A DNA stretch of 14,797 nucleotides, from the NCBI GenBank assembly GCA_964537965.1, contig CAZIDB010000117.1, positions 1-14,797 of the forward strand, read 5' to 3'. Source of the DNA: SURF-24 sp964537965 (GTDB lineage Bacteria > Bacteroidota > Ignavibacteria > Ignavibacteriales > SURF-24). The translations under genes and the position numbers were made by a program. The notes below the pieces were generated by a model, which was not told the origin of the DNA, ran no database searches, and was given only the letters and a program-made list of their open reading frames with translations. The stretch's first letter is position 1, and the number at the start of each line of letters is the position of its first letter. Positions 1-7,853 of the stretch are shown here, one piece after another.

Positions 1-1
1 G

Positions 2-64
2 TTATATATTCCTGTAAGAGAAATAGAAGTAAATATGATTTTAGAGAAATTTATGCCGCGATAA
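2..64 (+). CDS. Possible C-terminal tail of an upstream gene (partial)
   Basis: Reading from base 2, twenty codons are open to a TAA at 62-64 and give LYIPVREIEVNMILEKFMPR, which has protein-like composition. Frame 1 is also open, to a TGA at 67-69, so the choice of frame is uncertain. Nothing in so short a piece identifies a family. It is listed because the window evidently begins inside or just after another gene. The rest of the leader (70-204) shows an AAGGAG at 71-76 with no sensible start after it, and otherwise only AT-rich sequence before the next gene. Confidence 0.3.
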   Translation, partial: LYIPVREIEVNMILEKFMPR

Positions 65-204
65 ACTGAAAAGGAGCAATTATTAATTTGGATTAGGGTA
101 CGGCAGATTAAAATGAAATCTATGAAGCTCACTCTTCAAAACTTGTACATAGTTGAACAATTAAGAATAGAACACTGAAAATAATATTTAATGAAAAGCA
201 TAAA

Positions 205-1218
205 ATGAAATCACTGATCAAGTTGTTAGTCTTACTACTATTAGTTAATGTCGCCTCAAATGCACAGGAAGTGACAAAAGAGATTCCACATCTAAGTGGA
301 CCCTACCTCGGCCAGAAACCACCAGGAATGATTCCTGAACTTTTTGCACCAGGAATTATTTCAACTAACAATACAGAATGGACTTTGACATTTACACCCG
401 ATGGTAATGAAGCATACTACACCATTCAGGGTTTGAACAATTATAATCATCTTGTCTGCGTAAAAAATATAAATGGTAAATGGCGAAAACCTGAATTGGC
501 GTCATTTGCAATTCCTGATCATAATGCTGATCCGTTTATTTCTCCTGATGGTAAAAAAATATTTTTCTGGTCCAATCGTCCCGCAAATCCTTCTGAACAG
601 CCGGGAGATAATAGTGATATCTGGATGGTTGAACGTGTTGGTAATAGTTGGGGAAATCCGGAAAAGCTTGATTCCACAATCAACACTAAACACTGGCAGA
701 TATTTCCCACAGTATCATCAAACGGTAATCTGTATTTCAGTTGTAACTATGCAAACAGTAAAGGCGGATTTGATATTTACAAAAGTGAATTCATTAATGG
801 AAAATACTCTCCACCTGTCAATCTTGGCGATTCTATAAATACATCAGATTTAGAGCAAGAACCATATATCGCGACTGATGAAAGCTATATCATTTTTGGT
901 TCGGACAGACAAGCTCCAAAGACTAATAACTGGGACTTGTATATAAGTTTTAAAATGAAAGATGGAAGCTGGACAAAAGCAAAAAATATGGGAGATAAAA
1001 TAAACTCACCCTATATGGACCAGGCAGCAATTGTAACCGGTGATGGCAAGTATATGTTCTTTAGCAGCAAGAGAGTGAAGCCAATAGATTATTCCGATAA
1101 AAATTTTTCTTATCAGACAATTATTGATGCGTTGAACAAACCTCAAAATGGAAATTCAGATGTTTATTGGATTGATGCAAAGATTATTGAAGAATTAAAA
1201 CCAAATGAATTGAAATAG
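205..1218 (+). CDS. Secreted PD40 (TolB/WD40-like) beta-propeller protein
   Basis: This 337-residue protein is probably exported and folds as a beta-propeller of WD40-like PD40 repeats. Residues 1-20 form a signal peptide (Lys-rich start, Leu/Val core, cleavage about SNA|Q). Propeller blades show as repeated hairpin signatures: TPDG near residue 64, SPDGKK near 113, SSNG near 171, a degenerate TDES near 224, and TGDGKY near 288, each followed by aromatic 'yF.S.R/N' strands. The GPYLGQKPPG stretch (32-41) before blade 1 is, from memory, typical of a PD40 subfamily in Bacteroidota-like genomes. There are no catalytic motifs, lipobox or type IX sorting tail, so a periplasmic or surface binding role is inference. 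The Shine-Dalgarno is weak. The ATG at 205 is chosen because it gives a complete signal peptide. The next gene begins 33 bases downstream. Confidence 0.8.
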   Translation: MKSLIKLLVLLLLVNVASNAQEVTKEIPHLSGPYLGQKPPGMIPELFAPGIISTNNTEWTLTFTPDGNEAYYTIQGLNNYNHLVCVKNINGKWRKPELASFAIPDHNADPFISPDGKKIFFWSNRPANPSEQPGDNSDIWMVERVGNSWGNPEKLDSTINTKHWQIFPTVSSNGNLYFSCNYANSKGGFDIYKSEFINGKYSPPVNLGDSINTSDLEQEPYIATDESYIIFGSDRQAPKTNNWDLYISFKMKDGSWTKAKNMGDKINSPYMDQAAIVTGDGKYMFFSSKRVKPIDYSDKNFSYQTIIDALNKPQNGNSDVYWIDAKIIEELKPNELK

Positions 1219-1251
1219 AAGGAATAAAATCAAAACTAAAAGAGGAATAAA

Positions 1252-1344
1252 ATGAGTAAATCATTTTTAGCGGGTTTTCTTATTTATGTTTTATTTTTTC
1301 CGGGGTTTTTAGTTCCGCAAAATAAATTTGTAAAAGTTGAGTAA
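1252..1344 (+). pseudogene. Remnant: signal peptide plus first residues of a secreted enzyme
   Basis: An ATG at 1252 has a good Shine-Dalgarno (GAGGA, 1242-1246) and encodes 30 residues: a hydrophobic signal sequence followed by the expected mature start QNKFVKVE, then TAA at 1342-1344. 'FVKVE' right after the signal-peptide cleavage point resembles the mature N-terminus (FVkVeG..F.lnGkpY) of secreted GH5-type mannanases and relatives, but the stop falls exactly where the domain should begin and no frame of 1345-1413 continues it. The simplest reading is a decayed gene that lost its body by deletion but kept its translation signals. A genuine small secreted peptide is possible but less likely. 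The GH5 link rests on five residues and is tentative. Confidence 0.5.
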
Positions 1345-1413
1345 AAGAAACTGAAATAACAATAAATGAAGCAAATTCCTTTAATATCTAATTTGAATTT
1401 CATCGGAGTAGTC

Positions 1414-3106
1414 ATGCAAAGAAATACTTTACTATTCGTTTTTATTATCTGTTGTTTGTACTTCTCAAACAACTATTGTCAGAAAACTGATGTACCATTT
1501 GATTCCGATAAATGGAATTTTCTTGACGCAGAAAATACTGAGTTCCTTGGCAGAAAGTGTCTGATGGGTATTGCTTCATTGAAAGATATAGAATTTGAGA
1601 ATGGGATAATTGAAATGGACCTGGCTGTTACAGGTGAACGTTCATATCCGGGAATAGTCTTCCGAATGTCCGATCAGAATAATTATGAAAGAATCTATAT
1701 CCGTCCGCATCTACCTAAAACCTTTCAGAATGTCGTTCAGTATGAAGGAACATTTAATGGTTTAGATTCCTGGCAACTTTATTATGGAGATGGTAAAACA
1801 ACAAGTGCAGAATTTCCCGTTAACCAATGGTTTCATCTTAAGATAGAAGTCCTTAATAATCAAGCTCTGCTTTACCTGAACGACTCAACAGATCCAATAA
1901 TGTTCATTAAAGAATTAGCTCATGGCAACAGCAAAGGTACATTAGGAGTTTGGGGACCAAAAGACGGTTCAGCATTTTTCTCAAACTTCTCTTATCAAAA
2001 GAATGCCGATTTAAAGATTCCTCCGTCAACTGAACCGGAAATTCCTTTTGGAATGATAACAGAATGGAAATTATCTCAGCCAATAAAATTTAACCGGGTA
2101 GATCCTGAAGTCTTACCTGACATTCAGGGAATAACGGAACTCAAGTGGCAGAAAATAAATAGTCTTCCTTCAGGTCTTGTAGATATTTCAAGATATTACG
2201 GAAGACTTGGTCAGGGCCCTGATATTATCTGGGCAAAAACAATTATCTCGTCTGATAAAAAACAAACCGTACCTTATGGATTCGGATATAGCGACGTCAT
2301 TTATATTTTCTTAAATGGTAAATTATTATTTGCTGGTAACAGTGCTTATACCTCCCGCGATGCAAACTTCCAGGGTATTATAGGATTAAATGATAATCTC
2401 TTCCTCCCTCTTGATAAAGGTAATAATGAATTAGTAATTGCATTAATAGAGACATTTGGTGGATGGGGATTTATGTTCCAGGAAGTAGATGCGGTTTATG
2501 AACATCCAGGTCTGACTAAACTGTGGGAGATAAAAAATAAATTTAACTATCCCGAATCTGCAGTATATGATAAAAAGAGAGATGTAATTTATACATCAAA
2601 CTTCACAGGTGAATCCAATGGCTTTATCTCTAAAGTGAAAATGAACGGAGAGATTGAAGAAACCGAATGGATAAAAGGAATTATAAGACCAACAGGAATT
2701 TGTTTATATAATGATAAACTTTATGTTGTGGGAAGAGCTAACCTGATTGAAATAGACTTAGAAAAAAATTCCATCACTAATCGTTTTCCATTTCCCTCTC
2801 CAGCTTTTCCTAATGATATATCTGTTGATGAAAATGGTGCAATGTATATAACTGATGGGGGTAAAGGAGTAATCTATAAATTTGAAAAAGAATTAATTAC
2901 AGAATGGCTCAAGAGCTCTGAATTAGAACAAATAAACGGGATTCTTGTAGATAAAAATAAAATAATTGTCGGCACTTCTTCTGATGGAAGCATTAAAAGC
3001 ATCGACTCAAATACTAAAGAGATAAATAAAATATTTTCACTTGGAGCCGGTGTAGTTATGGATGGTATTGCTAATGATGGTAAAGGAAATTATTTAATAT
3101 CGGATC
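1414..3106 (+). CDS. Secreted lectin-like plus SMP-30/NHL propeller protein (3' end lost in gap)
   Basis: The visible 564 residues begin with a signal peptide (about 1-22, ending NNYC|Q). The start at 1414 is preferred to the ATG at 1366 because GGAG (1405-1408) sits five bases before it and the signal peptide then starts correctly. Residues about 25-200 look like a concanavalin/LamG or DUF1080-type jelly roll (GIVFRMSDQNNYERIYIRP, then 'W..LKIEV.N..a.lYlnd'). A middle all-beta segment lies at about 210-365. From about 375 a propeller of SMP-30/NHL type follows, best seen in 'FPNDISVDENGAMYITDGG' and the repeats before and after it. The architecture suggests carbohydrate binding joined to a sugar/lactone-binding or scaffold propeller, but no catalytic residue set is demonstrable. 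The gene runs into 100 Ns, so its stop codon and last blades are missing. Confidence 0.75.
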
Positions 3107-3206
3107 NNNNNNNNNNNNNNNNNNNNNNNNNNNNNNNNNNNNNNNNNNNNNNNNNNNNNNNNNNNNNNNNNNNNNNNNNNNNNNNNNNNNNNNNNNNNNN
3201 NNNNNN
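3107..3206. other. Assembly gap (100 Ns)
   Basis: Exactly 100 consecutive Ns, the conventional placeholder for a gap of unknown length. A propeller gene enters from the left with no stop and a flavoprotein lacking its N-terminus leaves on the right in a different frame. The missing flavoprotein N-terminus alone would need about 130 bases, so the true gap is probably longer than 100, or the join is wrong. Confidence 0.97.
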
Positions 3207-3634
3207 TATATGATTACGATATTAAGCCCTGCATCGATTGCCGTGCTTGTAAGAAAGGTAAAATGCAGTGCACGTTAAAAGATGATGCACATCTTCTGTT
3301 TGAAAAAATTGAAAGTGCAGATGTTTTAATATTCGGTACTCCCATTTATTGGTTTGGTCCTACAGCAAAAATGAAATTGCTTATAGATAGATTAAGACCA
3401 TATTATGTGAATAAAAAATTAAAAGATAAAAAAGCCGCGGTCATTTTATCAGCCGGTTCAGGATCATCCGACTGCGATTTAACAATAGAAATGTTCAAAC
3501 GGATATTTGCCAGTCTTGAAGTTGAATGTCTTGATGCAGTTACAGCAGAAGCTTATGATATTGGAGATATCCTTAAAGATGAATCTAATCTTAAAAGAAT
3601 TTTAACTCTTTCAGAAAAAATCCTAATGGTGTAA
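3207..3634 (+). CDS. Flavodoxin-fold (iron-sulfur?) flavoprotein, 5' end in gap
   Basis: The frame is open from the gap edge (first whole codon at 3209), upstream of the first internal ATG at 3263. The visible 141 residues match the C-terminal three quarters of the NADPH-dependent FMN reductase / iron-sulfur flavoprotein family: a cysteine cluster, then 'DDAHLLFEKIESADVLIFGTPIYWFGPTAKMKLLIDR' features (acidic DD, SAD-hydrophobic strand, G-T-P-I-Y FMN loop, K..iDR helix) split across residues 24-62. The cysteines at codons 3230, 3239, 3248 and 3269 are spaced CX2CX2CX6C, which fits the compact 4Fe-4S motif described for archaeal/bacterial ISF proteins. The expected N-terminal FMN-phosphate loop (GSPR-like, about 45 residues) is absent because of the gap. 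The likely role is cytoplasmic FMN-dependent electron transfer; the partner is unknown. The gene converges on the lipoprotein gene, leaving 16 bases. Confidence 0.78.
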
Positions 3635-3650
3635 CAAGAGAGGTTAAAAA

Positions 3651-4319
3651 TTATTTAATGATCACTCCCCACTCCATCAAGTAGAATCCTTCCCTTATTG
3701 CGGTTTCAACAATTGGTGCAGGTAAATTTATATTGGAATCATTTCTGCCTTTAATCAGGTAAATAAGTCTAAAAACATTATCAGCTTCTGGTGATGAATT
3801 TATAATTACCATTTTATCCATTTGTAATTTGTAATGCGGATAGATTTCATAATAATTATAATCGATAAGAATTGGTATCCAGTATTCCGTAAAATCCTTA
3901 ATCTCCTTTTGTTTGAAACCGGACTCTTTCATATTCATTTCGAAGAATGATTTTAGTTCTTCTTTTTTAATAATCCAGCCATCCCTTTTTTGTGTTCTGT
4001 CGGGATTGCTACCTTCATAAAATAAATAATCGAACTTATTATCAATAAGACCATCTTGGGTAACAAAAACATGCCAGCCGGAGTTATATTCCGGTATCGA
4101 TTGAATTACTTTTCCACCAAGAGGAAAGCTAAGTACAATTTTTATTTGTCTATCAACTTCGGGATAGATATAAATATTTGGTTTCCTAACTATAACGTTT
4201 GAAGTATCCTGCTGTTCAGATTCTACCGGTGTTTCTTTTTTGCATCCAACTGTTGAAAGTATTACAAACAATAAAACTAAAGGAAAGACATGCTTCATAA
4301 TTCGCTCATATAATTTCAT
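3651..4319 (-). CDS. Lipoprotein of a conserved uncharacterised family
   Basis: 222 residues from the outer ATG. An internal ATG at 4298 (Met8) gives a tidier lipoprotein signal of 18 residues before the cysteine of STVGC and has a weak GAG upstream, so it may be the real start. After a polar linker the protein carries the block KPNIYIYPE, followed by 'Y..GW.VfvtqDG', 'YLFYEG', a 'W..k.eel..Ff' helix and 'F.eYWiP'. I recognise this order (KPvIYlYPE ... GW ... LFwEG ... yWlP) from a widespread family of unknown function, found as lipoproteins or exported proteins in several phyla. No enzymatic motif is evident. It is the last gene of a co-oriented set, 45 bases after the sugar dehydrogenase, so it could be co-transcribed with it. 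Confidence 0.72.
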   Translation of the reverse strand: MKLYERIMKHVFPLVLLFVILSTVGCKKETPVESEQQDTSNVIVRKPNIYIYPEVDRQIKIVLSFPLGGKVIQSIPEYNSGWHVFVTQDGLIDNKFDYLFYEGSNPDRTQKRDGWIIKKEELKSFFEMNMKESGFKQKEIKDFTEYWIPILIDYNYYEIYPHYKLQMDKMVIINSSPEADNVFRLIYLIKGRNDSNINLPAPIVETAIREGFYLMEWGVIIK

Positions 4320-4364
4320 TAGGTAAATTTACAACCATTGGCTATTGGCTTATTTATTTAAAAA

Positions 4365-5792
4365 TTACTTCAGTAGAACCATCTTATGAGAGATTTTTAT
4401 TGAGCCGGTAGTCATTTGGTAAATATAAATTCCGCTTGAATAGTTTGTACCATCCCACAAAAATTTATGCCTGCCTGCCGGCAAAACACCATCTATTAAA
4501 GTCTCAAGCTTTTTACCATAACCGTCAAAAATTTCAATTAAAACCTGCCCTTTGTTTTTAACATCAGCTATAATTGTAGTGCGTGGATTAAACGGATTCG
4601 GAAAGTTATGGTAAAGTCCATATTCCCTTGGCTTCTCAGGAATTTTAACATCTGTTGCAGTAGTATCAACAAGTTTATAAATGTTGCCATCAAATGAACA
4701 AATATATAGCTCCTGGTTTTGGTCAATTCCGAATGAAGAAATATTTTTCCTGCTGTTTAACAGCAATTCATTTTTAGCTTGATTACGACCATCGTGTGTT
4801 AGAGTCCAGATTCTACCGGAAACAAAATCAGCATAAACATATTTTCCAAACAGGTTGTCCATTTTTGATCCCCTGTAAACAAACCCGCCTGTAATTGAAT
4901 AACCTCCAGTTTCATCATTGTGAGGATATTCCCAAACCGGCATAATTAATCCAGATGTATCACAATTTTGCGGTTTGTAACAATGTAAGCCTTCCATAAA
5001 ACGCCAGCCATAATTACCGGCTTTTTTTACTATGTCGATCTCTTCCCACAAATCCTGTCCAACATCTGCAACCCAAAGATTTCCCGTAATCGGATCAAAA
5101 CTGTAACGCCACGGATTTCTAAACCCACCTGCCCAAATTTCCTCTCTCATACCTTTTGTATTTCCAACATAAGGATTATCAGGCGGAATAGAATATCTTC
5201 TTGTTGCTTCAGGAATATTCACATCTATTCTTAACATTTTTCCAAGCAAAGAAGTATAATTCTGAGCATTGTTTTGTGGATCGCCCGCTGAACCCCCATC
5301 TCCAAATCCGATATATAAATAACCATCAGGCCCAAAAGCTAACTGACCTGCATTATGATTCTGATATGGCTGACTTTGTTCAAGAATAATTACTTCACTG
5401 TCTTTGTTTGCTTCATCAGGATTTGATTGTGAGATTGTATAACGTGCAATAACTGTTCTTAATGGAGATGGGGCTGTATAGTTTACGTAGAAGCGACCAT
5501 TATTAATGAAATCTGGATGGAACGTTAAGCCAAGCAAACCCATCTCGCCACCGCTTATAACTTTATCTTTAATATCAAGAAAAACTTTTTTTATACTTTC
5601 ACCGGGGTTATTTTTCTGAACATAAATTACTCCTTCCTGTGTAACCACAAAAATTCTATTGGTGTTATCCTTTGGCGATTGAAAGTCAAGCGGCTGAGAA
5701 AAATTCAGATTAGGAAAAGCTACTTCTAATTTATATTGCGGCAATATAACTGCCGTAATCAATAACAGAATTATAATAGTCTTCATTTTCAT
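4365..5792 (-). CDS. PQQ-dependent sugar dehydrogenase with type IX sorting domain
   Basis: 475 residues: signal peptide about 1-19, a soluble aldose sugar dehydrogenase (GSDH/YliI-type) six-bladed propeller about 20-378, and a C-terminal type IX secretion sorting domain about 391-475. Family signatures include GLLGLTFHPDF (85-95), QNHNAGQLAFGPDGYLYIG (144-162) with H146 in the position of the catalytic base of soluble glucose dehydrogenase, GFGDGG (162-167), GFRNPWR (223-229) and ADVGQ..WEEID (242-253). The tail starts with NFPNPFNP and ends KMVLLK, as in surface-anchored type IX cargo. Expected activity is PQQ-linked oxidation of aldoses outside the outer membrane; the electron acceptor is not evident. 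A cysteine pair (271, 277) may form a disulfide. Shine-Dalgarno GGAGAAG precedes the start; an ATG two codons in is equally usable. The gene lies 45 bases after the GH47 gene. Confidence 0.9.
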   Translation of the reverse strand: MKMKTIIILLLITAVILPQYKLEVAFPNLNFSQPLDFQSPKDNTNRIFVVTQEGVIYVQKNNPGESIKKVFLDIKDKVISGGEMGLLGLTFHPDFINNGRFYVNYTAPSPLRTVIARYTISQSNPDEANKDSEVIILEQSQPYQNHNAGQLAFGPDGYLYIGFGDGGSAGDPQNNAQNYTSLLGKMLRIDVNIPEATRRYSIPPDNPYVGNTKGMREEIWAGGFRNPWRYSFDPITGNLWVADVGQDLWEEIDIVKKAGNYGWRFMEGLHCYKPQNCDTSGLIMPVWEYPHNDETGGYSITGGFVYRGSKMDNLFGKYVYADFVSGRIWTLTHDGRNQAKNELLLNSRKNISSFGIDQNQELYICSFDGNIYKLVDTTATDVKIPEKPREYGLYHNFPNPFNPRTTIIADVKNKGQVLIEIFDGYGKKLETLIDGVLPAGRHKFLWDGTNYSSGIYIYQMTTGSIKISHKMVLLK

Positions 5793-5837
5793 TTTTACTT
5801 CTCCCTATCTGCTTTCCGTTAAGGACAATTAAAAAAA

Positions 5838-7175
5838 TTATCTTTTTACCGGATGCGCTTCCGTATTAAAAATTACTTTATCAAAGTTAACTGTATTTCC
5901 ATCATCAAATAAAAGATAAAGATATTTTAGCGTTTCAGCTAAAAAGAAACTTTCCATCTGGTCGTACTTTTCTTTTGTAACCACATCTTTCAACGCCGAA
6001 TAACCTTCATCAACTTTGCAATATTTGATAAGGTTGTTCAAAAATGTTTCACCCATCTTAAGATATTTTTCATCTTTGGTATAATGGTAAAGGTAATAAG
6101 CAGACTCGATAATTTCTGGTCTTAAAACATAATACTTACTCATAATTTCCATTTTAGAATAATCAATCTGTTCCGGTTCAATTCCATTCAGCTGCCACAT
6201 CTTATAGCAGGATTCCTGAAGTGGTTTCGCGTTATTAAGATCTCCTCCTAAAGCAAGTAAAGCAGGAAAGAATGCATCAAGCGAGCCAAAGGAAGTTTCA
6301 TTTATTTTACCGGTATCCATATTTGCAGCGCCATACCATAAGTTACCGTACCTGTCATCCCGAAGATATTTATTAACAGATTTGATTGATGAATCCCACA
6401 TATTTTTCAGATCATTATCTTTAAAAAGAATTGATCCCTTCAGCAGGTACTCATAATAAGAATCTATACAACCGCTTATATGGCTGCTCTTGTTTGTCCA
6501 TTCGCCGGTGTTAACATTAATAAACATTCCAACTAATCCAATTTTTGATCTTCGGTTATAAACTTCTGCGAGCGCTTTTTTTGCCTTATCGAAATAAACA
6601 GGATTCTTAGTAAGCTTGCTCAATGTTCCAAATTCAATTATAAGTGTTCCTATCTCAGCAGGATTAGTAACTTCTCCTGAAGTTTTACCGGTTTTAAGAT
6701 TTACAAATGTATATGGCATACCGGTAGGAGAATCAAATGCAGGCAGCAATCGATTACCAAGATCCTTGGCAAGTTCAAGAAATTTTTTATCACCATCCAA
6801 TTCATAAGCAGACAGTAAACCGCCAAGCAAACGAATTGTAATTTCAAAATTCTTAACGCTTATATCTTTATCGAACGATAAGCTTTCTTTAATTATTTGT
6901 TTCGCTTCTTCAGCTTCATTTTTCAAACCCATAAGTATCATTGTATCAAATGCATCTACCGGAGTCATTAAAAGTGATTCGCTGTACCAGTCCTTGTAAG
7001 TTTTAGAAAGAGGATTAAGGTCGTCATGTTTCCAGGCGTATTTTTTATAAGCATTCCAGGCGTGAAGAAATTCAGATTTAACTTTTTCAGTCATTTCTTT
7101 TTTATTAATGGTTTGAGTAAAAGAGAAATGTGAAGCAATTAGTATTGCAATTACAATTAATCTGATTAAGAGCAT
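5838..7175 (-). CDS. Glycoside hydrolase family 47 (class I alpha-mannosidase)
   Basis: 445 residues with a signal peptide (about 1-21, SFT|Q), otherwise a full-length GH47 alpha/alpha-barrel. Signatures run in order: YAWKHDDLNPLS (46-57), VDAFDTMILMGL (73-84), FEITIRLLGGLLSAY (110-124, E111 being the usual catalytic acidic position of this motif), DSYYEYLLK (238-246), LRPEIIES (351-358, E354), ESFFLAETLKYLYLLF (408-423), and the terminal FNTEAHP (436-442), whose threonine ligates the catalytic Ca2+ in known enzymes. The family hydrolyses alpha-1,2-mannosidic bonds with inversion and is best known from eukaryotic N-glycan trimming; bacterial members are less common. Here it would act in the periplasm or outside the cell on mannose-containing glycans. 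No sorting tail is present. AAGGA lies at the right distance from the ATG. The neighbouring sugar dehydrogenase could act on released sugar, but that is inference. Confidence 0.92.
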   Translation of the reverse strand: MLLIRLIVIAILIASHFSFTQTINKKEMTEKVKSEFLHAWNAYKKYAWKHDDLNPLSKTYKDWYSESLLMTPVDAFDTMILMGLKNEAEEAKQIIKESLSFDKDISVKNFEITIRLLGGLLSAYELDGDKKFLELAKDLGNRLLPAFDSPTGMPYTFVNLKTGKTSGEVTNPAEIGTLIIEFGTLSKLTKNPVYFDKAKKALAEVYNRRSKIGLVGMFINVNTGEWTNKSSHISGCIDSYYEYLLKGSILFKDNDLKNMWDSSIKSVNKYLRDDRYGNLWYGAANMDTGKINETSFGSLDAFFPALLALGGDLNNAKPLQESCYKMWQLNGIEPEQIDYSKMEIMSKYYVLRPEIIESAYYLYHYTKDEKYLKMGETFLNNLIKYCKVDEGYSALKDVVTKEKYDQMESFFLAETLKYLYLLFDDGNTVNFDKVIFNTEAHPVKR

Positions 7176-7265
7176 TTATATATCCTTTTAATTTTTTTGG
7201 CTAAAGTTATGCCTTAGGTAAGGTAAATTCAAGAGTTGGAAATGTTAAAAGAAAAATTTCTCAGG

Positions 7266-7853
7266 TCATTTCTTGTACTTCCAGATTGTAGGCTCAATCG
7301 GCTTCCCTTTTGTTCTGGCAATAAATTTATTTTTTCCGTTAATCGAAATTACACAAAGGTTTTCATCTTTAGGATGTTTAGTTATCTCATATGAAGCAAT
7401 ATCTTCGCACTCCAGTCCTTCAACAACAGTTCTGTACGGACATACTCTTACGGCAGCCACACCTTTTTTAAATATGATTAAAATTGTTTCTTCAACTTTC
7501 ATTTTGGAAATTACATCCTGCTCTGAGATTGCACCGGGCCCTTTACCAGCAACTGTTTTAAGTATATCTTCAAATATTTTTATTTCAAGTATAGGCATTA
7601 CCACGCCATCTCCGCGTGTAAAATTTCTTAGCTGAAGAAACCCGGTTTGATCAAGAAGTGCTTCAAGTGGCTGGGCGTATTCATTAGTTAGTAAAGTGGA
7701 ATCTTTTTTAATTTCCTGCGGCAGGATAAGAATTGTATTCAAGAATAAAATTGGAAATAGAACTCTTGTTCTTTTTAACCGGAATTCTGAGTTAATAAAG
7801 AATCTGCTTAAACATTTTTTAAACAACGTACAAAGTAAATCGCCGTGTTCCAT
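7266..7853 (-). CDS. Unrecognised exported protein
   Basis: 195 residues with no family I recognise. The N-terminal 50 residues are basic and then hydrophobic (RVLFPILFLNTILILPQ, about 31-47), which looks like a signal peptide with an unusually long n-region, so the real start may be internal. The ATG at 7853 is kept because a purine-rich GGGAGACGGG precedes it. The mature part (about 48-195) has a predicted alpha/beta character, two cysteines (in VCPYR and LECED) and a basic C-terminus ending IWKYKK. No catalytic motif is visible. It is first in a run of four co-oriented genes, 90 bases before the GH47 gene, so co-transcription with the carbohydrate enzymes is possible but unproven. Confidence 0.55.
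   Translation of the reverse strand: MEHGDLLCTLFKKCLSRFFINSEFRLKRTRVLFPILFLNTILILPQEIKKDSTLLTNEYAQPLEALLDQTGFLQLRNFTRGDGVVMPILEIKIFEDILKTVAGKGPGAISEQDVISKMKVEETILIIFKKGVAAVRVCPYRTVVEGLECEDIASYEITKHPKDENLCVISINGKNKFIARTKGKPIEPTIWKYKK

Noticed and set aside
113..178. 21-codon ORF in the leader of the first gene
   Set aside because: It has an ATG but no ribosome site and no recognisable peptide. It could be an upstream ORF, but there is nothing to support it.
1366..3213. Single 615-residue ORF across the N gap starting at 1366
   Set aside because: The stop at 3211 is reached only by reading through Ns and lies out of frame with the flavoprotein. The ATG at 1366 adds 16 residues before a better start (GGAG plus signal peptide) at 1414.
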